DNA of 64,000 nt, from assembly GCF_900090295.1 (NCBI RefSeq), contig NZ_LT607753.1, positions 5,890,001-5,954,000 of the forward strand, given 5' to 3'. The notes below the pieces were generated by a model that was not told the DNA's origin, ran no database searches, and worked only from the letters and a program-made list of their open reading frames with translations. The position numbers were made by a program, and so were the translations under genes. This document shows, in pieces, positions 44,734 to 53,149 of the stretch. Source of the DNA: Micromonospora coxensis (GTDB lineage: Bacteria; Actinomycetota; Actinomycetes; Mycobacteriales; Micromonosporaceae). Every line of letters starts with the position of its first letter. Positions within the stretch are counted from its first letter, which is position 1.

Positions 44734-45876
44734 GTGACCGTGATCCAGAAGAAGCCGGACAACCCGATCGCCCACCTGAGCGCCGAGGACATCGAGATCA
44801 TCGGCAAGGAGCTCGACGCGATCCGGGACCGGGTCCTCGCCGAGCGCGGCGAGTCGGACGCGCGCTACATCCGCAAGGTCATCAAGACCCAGCGGACGCT
44901 GGAGATGAGCAGCCGCGCGGTGCTGCTCTTCTCGCTCTTCCCGCCGGCCTGGGTGGTCGGCACCCTGGGCCTCTCCATCGCCAAGATCCTCGAGAACATG
45001 GAGATCGGCCACAACATCCTGCACGGCCAGTACGACTTCATGCGGGACCCGAAGATCCACTCCACCACCTGGGAGTGGGACCACGTCTCCCCGGCCGACC
45101 AGTGGAAGCACTCGCACAACGAGCTGCACCACACGTACACCAACGTGCTCGGCAAGGACAACGACCTCGGGTACGGCATCATGCGCGTCGACGAGGACCA
45201 GAAGTGGCACCCGATGCACCTCGGCCAGCCGCTGTGGAACCTCGTCAACGCCTGCTTCTTCGAGTACGGCATCGCCGCGTACGACCTGGAGCTGGGCCGC
45301 AACCTGCGCAAGGGCCGCCACAAGGCCCCCGAGTTCCGGGCCCGGGCCCGCGCGGTCGGCCGCAAGATCCGTCGCCAGGTGCTCAAGGACTACGTGATCC
45401 ACCCGCTGCTCTCCGGCCCGTCCTTCCTCACCACCCTGGCCGCCACCTTCACCGCCAACCTGGTCCGCAACCTGTGGAGCCACTCGGTGATCATGTGCGG
45501 GCACTTCCCGCAGGGCGTGGAGACCTTCGAGAAGACCTCGATCGAGGGCGAGACGCGCGGCGACTGGTACCTGCGGCAGATGCTCGGCTCGGCCAACATC
45601 AGCGGCAGCCGGCTGATGCACATCATGACCGGCAACCTGTCGTTCCAGATCGAGCACCACCTCTTCCCCGACCTGCCCAGCTGCCGCTACCAGGAGATCG
45701 CCCCGCAGGTGCGGGCGCTGTTCGACCGGTACGGGCTGAAGTACACCACCGGGCCGCTGCCCAAGCAGGTCGCCTCCGCCTGGTGGAAGGTCATCCGGCT
45801 CTCGCTGCCCAACCGCAGGACCGCGCAGCCGGTGGACGACCTGCCGACCCGCGCCCTCGCCCCCAGCGGAGCCTGA
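44734..45876 (+). CDS. Membrane acyl-CoA delta-9 fatty acid desaturase, DesA3-like
   Basis: 380 aa, membrane-bound di-iron desaturase. The three His boxes are GHNILHGQ, HNELHHTYTN and QIEHHLFPDLP; membrane segments flank them (about 70-95, 220-250). GTG 44734 with GGAGG 7 nt upstream. With the upstream reductase it introduces a double bond into stearoyl- or palmitoyl-CoA to tune membrane fluidity; the PucR gene probably controls the pair. Confidence 0.94.
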   Translation: MTVIQKKPDNPIAHLSAEDIEIIGKELDAIRDRVLAERGESDARYIRKVIKTQRTLEMSSRAVLLFSLFPPAWVVGTLGLSIAKILENMEIGHNILHGQYDFMRDPKIHSTTWEWDHVSPADQWKHSHNELHHTYTNVLGKDNDLGYGIMRVDEDQKWHPMHLGQPLWNLVNACFFEYGIAAYDLELGRNLRKGRHKAPEFRARARAVGRKIRRQVLKDYVIHPLLSGPSFLTTLAATFTANLVRNLWSHSVIMCGHFPQGVETFEKTSIEGETRGDWYLRQMLGSANISGSRLMHIMTGNLSFQIEHHLFPDLPSCRYQEIAPQVRALFDRYGLKYTTGPLPKQVASAWWKVIRLSLPNRRTAQPVDDLPTRALAPSGA

Positions 45877-45919
45877 GCCACCGCCGCAAAACCGGTGGGC
45901 GGCGGCGCTGTCGTCGCGG

Positions 45920-45925
45920 TACGGT
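45920..45925 (+). promoter_or_regulatory. -10 box of the Ala-leader transcript (leaderless)
   Basis: TACGGT, then 7 nt to the leader-peptide ATG at 45933. No Shine-Dalgarno box precedes the ATG. Transcription would start at or beside the A of ATG. No clear -35 box is seen. Confidence 0.55.
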
Positions 45926-45932
45926 CGGGGAC

Positions 45933-45998
45933 ATGCAGATCAGGCGCAGCACCGTCGCGGCCGCGCGAGCTTCCCGCTCGCCGGCCGCCGCCGCCTGA
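45933..45998 (+). CDS. Ala-rich leader peptide (21 aa)
   Basis: ATG to TGA encodes MQIRRSTVAAARASRSPAAA plus one more Ala. Eight of 21 residues are Ala, with a GCG GCC GCG run (codons 9-11) and four GCC codons right before the stop. It precedes an alanyl-tRNA synthetase-like gene and overlaps the first strand of an attenuator, the layout of classical leader peptides that sense charged tRNA. Confidence 0.7.
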   Translation: MQIRRSTVAAARASRSPAAAA

Positions 45999-46044
45999 CC
46001 TCCTGACCCTCGAAGCCGGCGACCGGAAACGGTCCGCCGGCTTC
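45965..46044 (+). promoter_or_regulatory. Transcription attenuator (protector, antiterminator, terminator)
   Basis: Protector hairpin 1:2, GCGAGC (45965-45970) with GCTCGC (45976-45981). Antiterminator 2:3, TCGCCGGC (45978-45985) with GCCGGCGA (46015-46022), 8 perfect pairs. Terminator 3:4, 46012-46025 with 46030-46044, a 14-bp stem with one bulged C and a GAAA tetraloop. 1:2 excludes 2:3, and 2:3 excludes 3:4. A ribosome stalled at codons 9-11 would cover strand 1 and free strand 2. Confidence 0.65.
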
Positions 46045-46115
46045 GTGCTGTCCGCCCGGGCGCCCTGCCGGGACGGCGGACCCTCTCCGGTCGCGCCCAC
46101 CGGAAGGCCACCGCC

Positions 46116-47288
46116 ATGACACCCGAGCAGATCCTGCACACCTTCCTCGACCACCACCACCGGCGCGGCCACCGCGACGCGCCGGAGAGCACGCTGGTCC
46201 CGCCGCCGGGCGATCCGGTGCTCTTCACCACCTCCGGGATGCACCCGCTGACGCCCTATCTCGAGGGGCGGCCACACCCGGGCGGCCGGCGGCTGGTCAA
46301 CGTCCAACGCTGCCTGCGCACCACCGACCTGGACGAGGTCGGCGACCGTACCCACCTGACCGTCTTCGACATGCTCGGCTCCTGGTCGCTCGGCGACTAC
46401 GGCATCGCCGAGAGCCTGCGCTGGGGGCACGAGCTGCTCGTCGACGGCTTCGGCCTGGACCCGGGCCGGCTGCACGCGACCGTCTTCGGCGGCGACGACC
46501 AGGTCGGCCCCGACGAGACCGCGTGGCGGACCTGGACGGAACTCGGCGTCCCGGTCGAGGCGCTCCGCGACGACAACTGGTGGTCCAACGGGCCGACCGG
46601 CCCGTGCGGGCCCGACTCGGAGATCTTCGTGTGGACCGGCGACGGCCCACCCACCGGCACCCCCGGCACCGACGACCGGTGGACGGAGGTGTGGAACCAC
46701 GTGCAGATGCGCCACCACCGGCACCCCGACGGACGGCTGACGCCGCTGTCGCAGCCGAACATCGACACCGGGATGGGGCTGGAACGGCTGGAGATGGTGC
46801 TGCGGGGCGACCGGTCGGTCTACCCGGGCGCGGGGCTGCGCCCCTGGGTGGACGCCGTCGGCGAGCGGTGGCCACTGGACGAGGTGTCGCTGCGGATCGT
46901 CTGCGACCACCTGCGCTCCGCCGTCGTGGTGCTCGGCGACGGCGTGCGGCCGTCCAACACCGGCCGGGGGTACGTGCTGCGCCGGCTGGTCCGCCGCGCG
47001 TTGACCGTGCTGTGGCGCGACGACGTGTCCCGGACGCTGACCGGGCTGCCGCCCGGGTTGGCCGGGGACACGCTGCGCCGGTTCCGCCAGCACGGTGACG
47101 TCACCGCGCTGCGTGACGTCCTGGCCGAGGAGGAGCGCCGCTTCCGCGGGCTGGTCGGGCGGGGACGGCCGGTGGTGGCGCGGCTGCGGTCGCGAGGGCC
47201 ACTGGGCGACGCGGACTACCGCTGGCTGCACGACACCCACGGGCTGCCGCGCGACCTGGTCGACGGCCTGCTCGGCGGGACCGACTGA
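46116..47288 (+). CDS. Short alanyl-tRNA synthetase paralogue (catalytic and tRNA-recognition core only)
   Basis: 390 aa. Class IIc AlaRS motifs are visible: LFTTSGMHPLTPYLEGRPHP, VQRCLRTTDLDEVGDRTHLT with FDMLGSWSLGDYG (motif 2 region), NGPTGPCGPDSEIFVW, TGMGLERLEMVL, and DGVRPSNTGRGYVLRRLVRR (motif 3). It ends at DTHGLPRDLVDGLL, where full AlaRS (about 880 aa) continues into the editing and C-Ala domains, both absent. Several conserved residues differ (for example the HHTFFEM segment is HLTVFDM), so it may charge poorly, edit nothing, or serve another Ala-tRNA purpose. The ATG has GGAAGG upstream. Controlled by the Ala leader attenuator. Confidence 0.88.
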   Translation: MTPEQILHTFLDHHHRRGHRDAPESTLVPPPGDPVLFTTSGMHPLTPYLEGRPHPGGRRLVNVQRCLRTTDLDEVGDRTHLTVFDMLGSWSLGDYGIAESLRWGHELLVDGFGLDPGRLHATVFGGDDQVGPDETAWRTWTELGVPVEALRDDNWWSNGPTGPCGPDSEIFVWTGDGPPTGTPGTDDRWTEVWNHVQMRHHRHPDGRLTPLSQPNIDTGMGLERLEMVLRGDRSVYPGAGLRPWVDAVGERWPLDEVSLRIVCDHLRSAVVVLGDGVRPSNTGRGYVLRRLVRRALTVLWRDDVSRTLTGLPPGLAGDTLRRFRQHGDVTALRDVLAEEERRFRGLVGRGRPVVARLRSRGPLGDADYRWLHDTHGLPRDLVDGLLGGTD

Positions 47289-47333
47289 GCGACCCCGCCC
47301 GGCGGGTCGGCCTGTCCGGCCTGCCCGGCGACG

Positions 47334-47455
47334 CCTGTCCGGCCGTGGGTCGGCCTGTCCGGCCGTGGGTCGGCCTGTCCGGCCGTGGGTCGCTCTGTTC
47401 GGCTGTGGGTCGGTCTGTCCGGCCGTCGGGTCGGCTCGTCCGGCCCGTGGGTCGG
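47334..47455. repeat. 20-bp tandem repeat, about six copies
   Basis: CGGCCTGTCCGGCCGTGGGT units with a 20-bp period: two perfect full copies (47351-47390), one partial before them, and three diverged copies to 47455. Lies after the AlaRS-like stop. Confidence 0.9.
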
Positions 47456-47497
47456 CCCGCCGGCTCGACGGTGGCTGCCGGCCCGCCGGCCAAGCTC

Positions 47498-47543
47498 GGC
47501 CCGCCGGCCAGCCCGGCCCGCCGGCCGGGCTGGCCGGCGGGCC
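47498..47543. terminator. Very strong bidirectional terminator
   Basis: Arms 47498-47518 and 47523-47543 are perfectly complementary over 21 bp with a CGCC loop, between the convergent AlaRS-like and nitroreductase genes. Confidence 0.8.
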
Positions 47544-47574
47544 GGATCGGGTGGACCGAAAGGCCGGCGGCCGG

Positions 47575-48573
47575 TCAGGCGTCGATCTCGATCACCTCGT
47601 CGGCCTGCCGGCGCGGCGCGGTGGGCAGGTCGTCGGCCGGCGGGCCCCAGCCCACCCGGACCACCAGGTAGGGCTCCCCGACGTCGGCGAGCAGCTCCCG
47701 CATCATCCGGCGCGGCCAGGCCAGCTCGATGGTGTCGCTGATCGGCGCGGTGGACAGCCCGTCGGCGGTCGCGGTGAGCAGCAGCGCCGACAGCGCCTCG
47801 CCGCCGCGCAGCCAACCGGCCGGGTCGTCCCGGTCGCCGAAGAGGATCACGTACGCCGCGCCCCGGTCGAAGTCCGTGCCGGCCTGCAGACCCGCCGCCT
47901 CGCCGGGGGCGTGGTCGCGTACCGGCACCCGGCGCGGCGCCGGGCGCACGGCGGTCGCCGCGGGAACGCCGTCACCACTGGACTCCGGGCGGTGCGTCCA
48001 CCGGTGCAGCTCCTCCCGGTACGCCGGGTCGGCCAGCTCGGCGTCGCCGGCCCGGGCGGTGGACACCGCCAGCATCGGCATCTGGTCCGGCCGGACCACG
48101 TGCAGGTGCGCCCCCTCCGCCTCGACCGCCGCCCGCAGCCGGGCCAGCTGCTCCGCCGGCACCGGACGGTCGCCGTACGCCCGCCGGTCGGTGCGCCGGC
48201 GGGGGATGGCGTCCACCAGCCGCGCCGCGGCCAGGTCGAGCGTCCCCGGCCCGGTGGCCCGCACCCGGGCCAGCAGCCCCGGGTCGGCCGGATCGGGCAA
48301 CCGTTCCACAGTGGCCGTCCAGCCGCCGGCGGTCAGCGCCACCCGGGCGTGGTGCAGCACGGCACCACAGCTCAGGGTGAGCAGCCGGCCGTCCGGGTCG
48401 GTGGTGGCGAGCTGCCGGGACCCGTCGGAGCGCAACTCCAGCGCGGTCGGGGTGACCCGCCAACGCCAGGGTTGGGTGTTGAACACCGACGGGGCGTACA
48501 GGGACAGCCGGGCGGCGGCCTCGAGTTCGCGGACGGTCGGCGCCTGGCCCGTGGTGGTGGACGGCTGGGTCAT
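47575..48573 (-). CDS. Acg/nitroreductase-like FMN protein
   Basis: 332 aa, related to the Acg family (Rv2032/Rv3131) of diverged nitroreductases: SLYAPSVFNTQPWRWRV near the N-terminus, a PRRRTDRRAYGD segment and DPAGWLRGGEALSALLLTAT near the end. In mycobacteria these belong to the DosR dormancy set and bind FMN without clear nitroreductase activity. ATG 48573 has GGAGGAGGTG 7 nt upstream. No convincing DosR box was seen in the 98-nt upstream gap. It lies 98 nt downstream of the DLH-family gene on the same strand. Confidence 0.87.
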   Translation of the reverse strand: MTQPSTTTGQAPTVRELEAAARLSLYAPSVFNTQPWRWRVTPTALELRSDGSRQLATTDPDGRLLTLSCGAVLHHARVALTAGGWTATVERLPDPADPGLLARVRATGPGTLDLAAARLVDAIPRRRTDRRAYGDRPVPAEQLARLRAAVEAEGAHLHVVRPDQMPMLAVSTARAGDAELADPAYREELHRWTHRPESSGDGVPAATAVRPAPRRVPVRDHAPGEAAGLQAGTDFDRGAAYVILFGDRDDPAGWLRGGEALSALLLTATADGLSTAPISDTIELAWPRRMMRELLADVGEPYLVVRVGWGPPADDLPTAPRRQADEVIEIDA

Positions 48574-48671
48574 CGGGAAACACCTCCTCCCGCCACCCTG
48601 CCCCTGCCCGCCGGGCATCGACAGGGCCGAACGGACCCGACCCCCGGGACCCCCGACCCGGGCCGCGCGGG

Positions 48672-49250
48672 TCAGCCGTGCGTGGCGAGGAAGTCGAGCA
48701 TCCGGGTGGTGAGCAGCGTCGTGGCGGCCGCGTCGTACGAGGGCAGGCTGTCGTCGGCGAAGAGGTGCTCCTTGCCGGGGTAGAGGAACAGCTCGGCCTG
48801 CGGCGTCGCCTCGACGAGCGCCCGGGCGGCGTCGAGGTCGCCCTCGCCGACGAAGACCTCGTCGGCGTCCATGCCGTGGACCTGCACCGGCACTCCCGCC
48901 GGCCATCCGTCACCGAACTCGCCGGGCGGCAGGCAGGCGTCGACGAGCAGCGCGCCCTTCGCGCCCGGGCGGGTCTGGGCCAGTGCCTGCGCCGACACGA
49001 CGCCGAGGGAGAGGCCGACGTACACGAGCCCGGCCGGCAGCCCGTCGGCGGCCTGCCGGCCCCGGTCGAGCAGCGTGCCGAACCCCACCTCGCGGGCGTG
49101 GTCGAGGCCCTGCGCGAGGTCGGGGAGGACCCGCCCGTCGTACAGGTCGGGCAGGTGGACGGTGTGCCCGGCACCCTCCAGCGTCGCGGCGAGGTGACGG
49201 ACCCCGGGCGTCAGCCCGAGCGCGTGGTGGAACAGCAGGATCTCGGCCAT
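48672..49250 (-). CDS. Dienelactone hydrolase-family alpha/beta hydrolase
   Basis: 192 aa. Begins AEILLFHHALGLTPGVRHLA, with the nucleophile elbow GLSLGVV (Ser where DLH has Cys), EVFVGEGDLDAARAL supplying the acid and FLYPGKEHLFADD the His. Small soluble hydrolase; substrate unknown. ATG 49250 with GGAGCACC upstream. Probably co-transcribed with the nitroreductase gene. Confidence 0.82.
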   Translation of the reverse strand: MAEILLFHHALGLTPGVRHLAATLEGAGHTVHLPDLYDGRVLPDLAQGLDHAREVGFGTLLDRGRQAADGLPAGLVYVGLSLGVVSAQALAQTRPGAKGALLVDACLPPGEFGDGWPAGVPVQVHGMDADEVFVGEGDLDAARALVEATPQAELFLYPGKEHLFADDSLPSYDAAATTLLTTRMLDFLATHG

Positions 49251-49447
49251 CGGTGCTCCTCTTCCCGGCGGGTCGCTCCCGCCCGCGGCCATCCTGGACC
49301 ATGGGTCCGACAACGGCCGGCCGGTCCGCCGCGCGGGCACGCCGCCCGGCCGTGACCCCCGGCCGGGCAACCGGGCGTGCGGTGGCCGTGCCGGTGCGGC
49401 GGTGTCAGACTGGCCCGGTACGCCGCCGCAGCCAGGGACGTGGACGC

Positions 49448-50965
49448 ATGACGGGACACGGGTACGCACTCCGGCCGGACACCGACACCGGGACGCTGCT
49501 CGGCGCCCGGGTCACCCTCGTCGACCCCGACGCGCTGCTGGCCGCCGCGGCAGCCGAGCCGGTCGACCTGCTCACCGACGCCGACCTGCCCGCCGGGGTC
49601 CGCCGGGCCCGCTTCACCGTGCGCGCCGAGGCGGGGACGCACCACTTCGAGGCGTACCTGACGGCGGGCCCACCCGGCGCGACGGTGGGGCTGCTCGCGC
49701 TCGGCCTGGCCGGCCCGGCCGGGGTGCTGCTGGCCCGCCGGCTGGCCGTCGGCGACCCCCGCGCCGAGCGGGTGCTGGCCGGCGCGGGCCGGGTGGCCGT
49801 CGAGGCGTCCCGCCGCCTCGGCCTGCGTCCGCCGGGAGCAGCGGCCGGGCCCCGGCCAGGGCGACGGGGCGCGGCGACCGCCCTCGCCCCCCGGGACGCC
49901 GCCGGAGAGGCGGTGCTGCGCGAGGCCGAGGCGCTCGGGCTGCGCCCCGACCTCGACCACCGCGTCGCACCGGGCGCCCGGTCGGTGACCGTGCGCGGCG
50001 CCGTGCCCAGCCGGGAGGTGACCCCGGCGCACCTGCGGGCGATGGTCGGCGTGTGGCTGCAGGCCGTCCGGGAACTGGCCGGCGACACCCCCGAGCCGCG
50101 GGTGCTGCGCGGGCGGTCGTACACCGTGGGGGTAACGCCCGACGCCGCGCCGCCGGGCACCGCGGCGGTGACCCTCGACCAGGTCGGCGGCCTCGACGAC
50201 GTGGTCGCCCGGTTCCGCGAGATCGCCGTGTCGTTCCGGCACCCCCAGGTCATGGCCCGCTGGGGCGCCCGCCGCCCGCAGGGCATCCTGATGTACGGCC
50301 CGCCGGGCACCGGCAAGACCATGCTGGCCCGAGCGCTGGCCAACGAGATCGGCGCGGACTTCCGCGAGATCCGCACCCCGGAGATTCTCGACAAGTACCT
50401 CGGCGGCTCGGAACGCAACATCAAGCAGATCTTCCGGGAGGCCCGCGCCCACCGGCGGCCCACCGTCATGCTCTTCGACGAGTTCGACAGCATCATCAGC
50501 TACGCCGGGGCCGGTGGCGACGCCGCCAGCCAGGCGGTGAACGCGGTCGCCGGCATCTTCAAGCAGGAGATGAACACCCTCATCGAGGCCAACCCGGACG
50601 TCATCGTCGTCGCCACCACCAACTTCCCGCACCGCGTCGACGCCTCGCTGACCCGCTCCGGGCGCTTCGACGTCAAGCTGGCGATCCCGCTGCCGGACGA
50701 GGACGGGCGGGCGGCGATCGTCACCAAGATGGTCCGGGAGCTGATCGCCCGGCACGAACGGCCCGGCTTCCGGATGTTCGCCGACGACGTCGACCCCCGC
50801 GCGCTGGCGGCGCTCACCCCCGGGCTCACCGGCGCCGACCTGCGCGAGGTGCTGCGCCGGGTGCAGCTGGCCAAGGCGATGCGTGAGGCCACCGAGGGTG
50901 CGCCGGCCGGCCCGATCAGCCAGGATGAGCTGGCGGAGGCGATCGCCGGGCTGCGTCGCGGCTGA
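49448..50965 (+). CDS. AAA+ ATPase of CDC48/VCP type with unrecognised N-domain
   Basis: 505 aa. The C-terminal 270 residues form one AAA+ module: ILMYGPPGTGKTMLARALA (Walker A), TVMLFDEFDSI (Walker B), VVATTNFPHRVDASL (sensor 1), TRSGRFDVKL (Arg finger), then a helical lid. The N-terminal 220 residues (GYALRPDTDTGTLLGARVTL onward) are alpha/beta with no motif I know; they may bind a client or adaptor. ATG at 49448 in the divergent spacer. An unfoldase or remodelling role is inferred. The acyl-CoA dehydrogenase gene follows at 26 nt. Confidence 0.8.
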   Translation: MTGHGYALRPDTDTGTLLGARVTLVDPDALLAAAAAEPVDLLTDADLPAGVRRARFTVRAEAGTHHFEAYLTAGPPGATVGLLALGLAGPAGVLLARRLAVGDPRAERVLAGAGRVAVEASRRLGLRPPGAAAGPRPGRRGAATALAPRDAAGEAVLREAEALGLRPDLDHRVAPGARSVTVRGAVPSREVTPAHLRAMVGVWLQAVRELAGDTPEPRVLRGRSYTVGVTPDAAPPGTAAVTLDQVGGLDDVVARFREIAVSFRHPQVMARWGARRPQGILMYGPPGTGKTMLARALANEIGADFREIRTPEILDKYLGGSERNIKQIFREARAHRRPTVMLFDEFDSIISYAGAGGDAASQAVNAVAGIFKQEMNTLIEANPDVIVVATTNFPHRVDASLTRSGRFDVKLAIPLPDEDGRAAIVTKMVRELIARHERPGFRMFADDVDPRALAALTPGLTGADLREVLRRVQLAKAMREATEGAPAGPISQDELAEAIAGLRRG

Positions 50966-50991
50966 CGGCGCCCGCGCCCGGAAGGAGAACC

Positions 50992-52800
50992 GTGTCGTCC
51001 ACCCTGCTGTCCCGTCGTGACCTGCGCTTCCTGCTGTACGAGTGGCTCGACGTGTGCCGGCTCACCGAGCGCCCCCGCTACGCCGAGCACTCCCGGGAGA
51101 CCTTCGACGACGTGCTGGACCTCGCCGAGCGGCTGGCCGTCGAGCACTTCGCCCCGCACAACCGGGCGGCGGACACCAGCGAGCCGACCGTCGAAGGCGG
51201 ACGGGTACGGATGATCCCGCAGGTCAAGGCCGCGCTGGACATGTTCGCCCGGACCGGGCTGCTGGCCGCCAGCATGGACGAGTCGGTCGGCGGCATGCAG
51301 TTGCCGCACGTCGTCTCCGCCGCCGCGTTCGGCTTCCTCCAGGCCGCCAACGTCGGCACCTCGGCGTACCCGTTCCTGACCCTGGGCAACGCCAACCTGC
51401 TGCTCGCCCACGGCAGCGCCGAACAGGTCGACACCTACGTGCGGCCGATGGTGCAGGGCCGGTTCTTCGGCACCATGTGCCTGTCCGAGCCACAGGCGGG
51501 CAGCTCGCTGGCGGACATCACCACCCGGGCCGAGCCGCAGGACGACGGGACGTACCGCCTCTTCGGCACCAAGATGTGGATCTCCGGCGGGGACCACGAG
51601 CTGGCCGAGAACATCGTGCACCTGGTGCTCGCGCGGATCCCCGGCGGGCCGCCCGGGGTGAAGGGCATCTCGCTGTTCGTGGTGCCGAAGATCCTGGTCG
51701 GGCCGGACGGCGCGCTCGGCGCCCGCAACGACGTCACGCTGGTCGGCCTCAACCACAAGATGGGCTACCGGGGCACCACCAACACCCTGCTCAACTTCGG
51801 TGAGGGGGTGCACCGCCCGGACGGCCGCCCCGGCGCGGTCGGCCACCTGGTCGGCCCGGCGCACCAGGGCCTGGCCCAGATGTTCCACATGATGAACGAG
51901 GCGCGCGTCGGGGTGGGCGCGGGCGCCACCGCGCTCGGCTACACCGGCTACCTCAAGTCGCTGGCGTACGCCCGGCAGCGCCCCCAGGGCCGCCCGGTCA
52001 CCGACAAGGACCCCACCGCGCCGCAGGTGCCCATCGTCGCCCACACCGACGTACGCCGGATGCTGCTGGCCCAGAAGAGCTACGTGGAGGGCGCGCTGGC
52101 GTTGGTGCTCTACTGCGGACGGCTGCTCGACGAGGAGCGGACCGCCCCGGACCCGGCCGACCGCGAGCGGGCCCACCTGCTGCTGGACATGCTCACCCCG
52201 ATCGCCAAGAGCTGGCCGTCGCAGTGGTGCCTGGCCGCCAACGACCTCGCCATCCAGGTGCACGGCGGCTACGGCTACACCCGCGACTACGACGTCGAGC
52301 AGCACTGGCGGGACAACCGGCTCAACCCGATCCACGAGGGCACCCACGGCATCCAGGCGCTGGACCTGCTCGGCCGCAAGGCCACCATGCGCGACGGGGC
52401 CGCGTTGGCCGTGCTGCTGGAGACGATCCGCGCGAGCGTGAGCCGGGCCTGGAAGGCCGACGGGGAGGCGGCCGAGCTGGCCGCGCGCCTCGGCGCGGCG
52501 GTGGACCGGATCGCCGCCACCACCCGCCGGCTCTGGGCCGGCGGCGACCCGGCCCTCGCCCTGGCCAACGCCGGCGTCTACCTGGAGGCGGTCGGGCACG
52601 TGGTGGTCGCCTGGATGTGGCTGGAGCAGCTGCTGGCCGTGGACGCCGCGCCGTCCGACGCCGACCCGGACTTCTACGCCGGCAAGCGGCAGGCGGCCCG
52701 GTACTTCTTCCGGTACGAGCTGCCCCGCACCACCGCCTGGTTCGACCTGCTGGACAGCCTGGACCGGACCACCCTGGAGATGCGCGACGAGTGGTTCTGA
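50992..52800 (+). CDS. Acyl-CoA dehydrogenase (long, FadE type)
   Basis: 602 aa. FAD-dependent dehydrogenation of acyl-CoA. FGTMCLSEPQAGSSLADITT and WISGGDHELAENIVHLVLA form the flavin/acyl site, QVHGGYGYTRDYDVEQHWRD is the C-terminal signature, and a C-terminal helical domain (about 480-600) makes the long FadE form. GTG 50992 with GAAGGAG 6 nt upstream. It is the second gene after the AAA ATPase and near the acyl-CoA ligase, so fatty-acid use is the theme. Confidence 0.93.
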   Translation: MSSTLLSRRDLRFLLYEWLDVCRLTERPRYAEHSRETFDDVLDLAERLAVEHFAPHNRAADTSEPTVEGGRVRMIPQVKAALDMFARTGLLAASMDESVGGMQLPHVVSAAAFGFLQAANVGTSAYPFLTLGNANLLLAHGSAEQVDTYVRPMVQGRFFGTMCLSEPQAGSSLADITTRAEPQDDGTYRLFGTKMWISGGDHELAENIVHLVLARIPGGPPGVKGISLFVVPKILVGPDGALGARNDVTLVGLNHKMGYRGTTNTLLNFGEGVHRPDGRPGAVGHLVGPAHQGLAQMFHMMNEARVGVGAGATALGYTGYLKSLAYARQRPQGRPVTDKDPTAPQVPIVAHTDVRRMLLAQKSYVEGALALVLYCGRLLDEERTAPDPADRERAHLLLDMLTPIAKSWPSQWCLAANDLAIQVHGGYGYTRDYDVEQHWRDNRLNPIHEGTHGIQALDLLGRKATMRDGAALAVLLETIRASVSRAWKADGEAAELAARLGAAVDRIAATTRRLWAGGDPALALANAGVYLEAVGHVVVAWMWLEQLLAVDAAPSDADPDFYAGKRQAARYFFRYELPRTTAWFDLLDSLDRTTLEMRDEWF

Positions 52801-52861
52801 CCGTCCGCTTCCGGGCCGGCGCGGGTGGAGGCCACGGGCGTCACGTGGCAGGCTCACCGCC

Positions 52862-53014
52862 ATGATCGACGACTTCGCGTTCCCGGAGGCTCTGCCCCGC
52901 TGGGACGACGTCGAGGCGGGCGAGACCGAGGTGTGGGCGACCGAGCACGAGACGCGCGAGGAGATCGTCGACCGCTACCGTCGGGTGTGGCGTTACTCGG
53001 ACGCGACGGACTGA
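52862..53014 (+). pseudogene. DinB/DUF664-family remnant
   Basis: A 50-residue ORF (IDDFAFPEALPRWDDVEAGE, then a 17-residue VWATEHETREEIVDRYR stretch and RVWRYSDATD) that resembles only the middle of mini-DinB (DUF664) proteins, usually about 160-170 aa. Neither the N-terminal metal-site helix nor the end is present in nearby frames. Read as a gene fragment; a real small protein is less likely. Confidence 0.5.
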
Positions 53015-53149
53015 GGAACCGTCGAACGTGGGTTCCTGGCGGACTGCGAGGGAACTGACCACGGCGCGGTGCCATGGTCGGGCGCTTCGGTCGTGGAGCC
53101 GGATCGACCACCGTCCCGGCCCGGGAGCCGGCTGGATATCCTGACGCGC

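Noticed and set aside
45877..46115. T-box riboswitch before the AlaRS-like gene
   Set aside because: No T-box sequence or specifier/antiterminator bulge was seen; the leader ORF plus three-way hairpins explain the region.
48574..48671. DosR box before the Acg-like nitroreductase gene
   Set aside because: Only loose GGG/CCC symmetry; no match to the known 18-20 bp motif.
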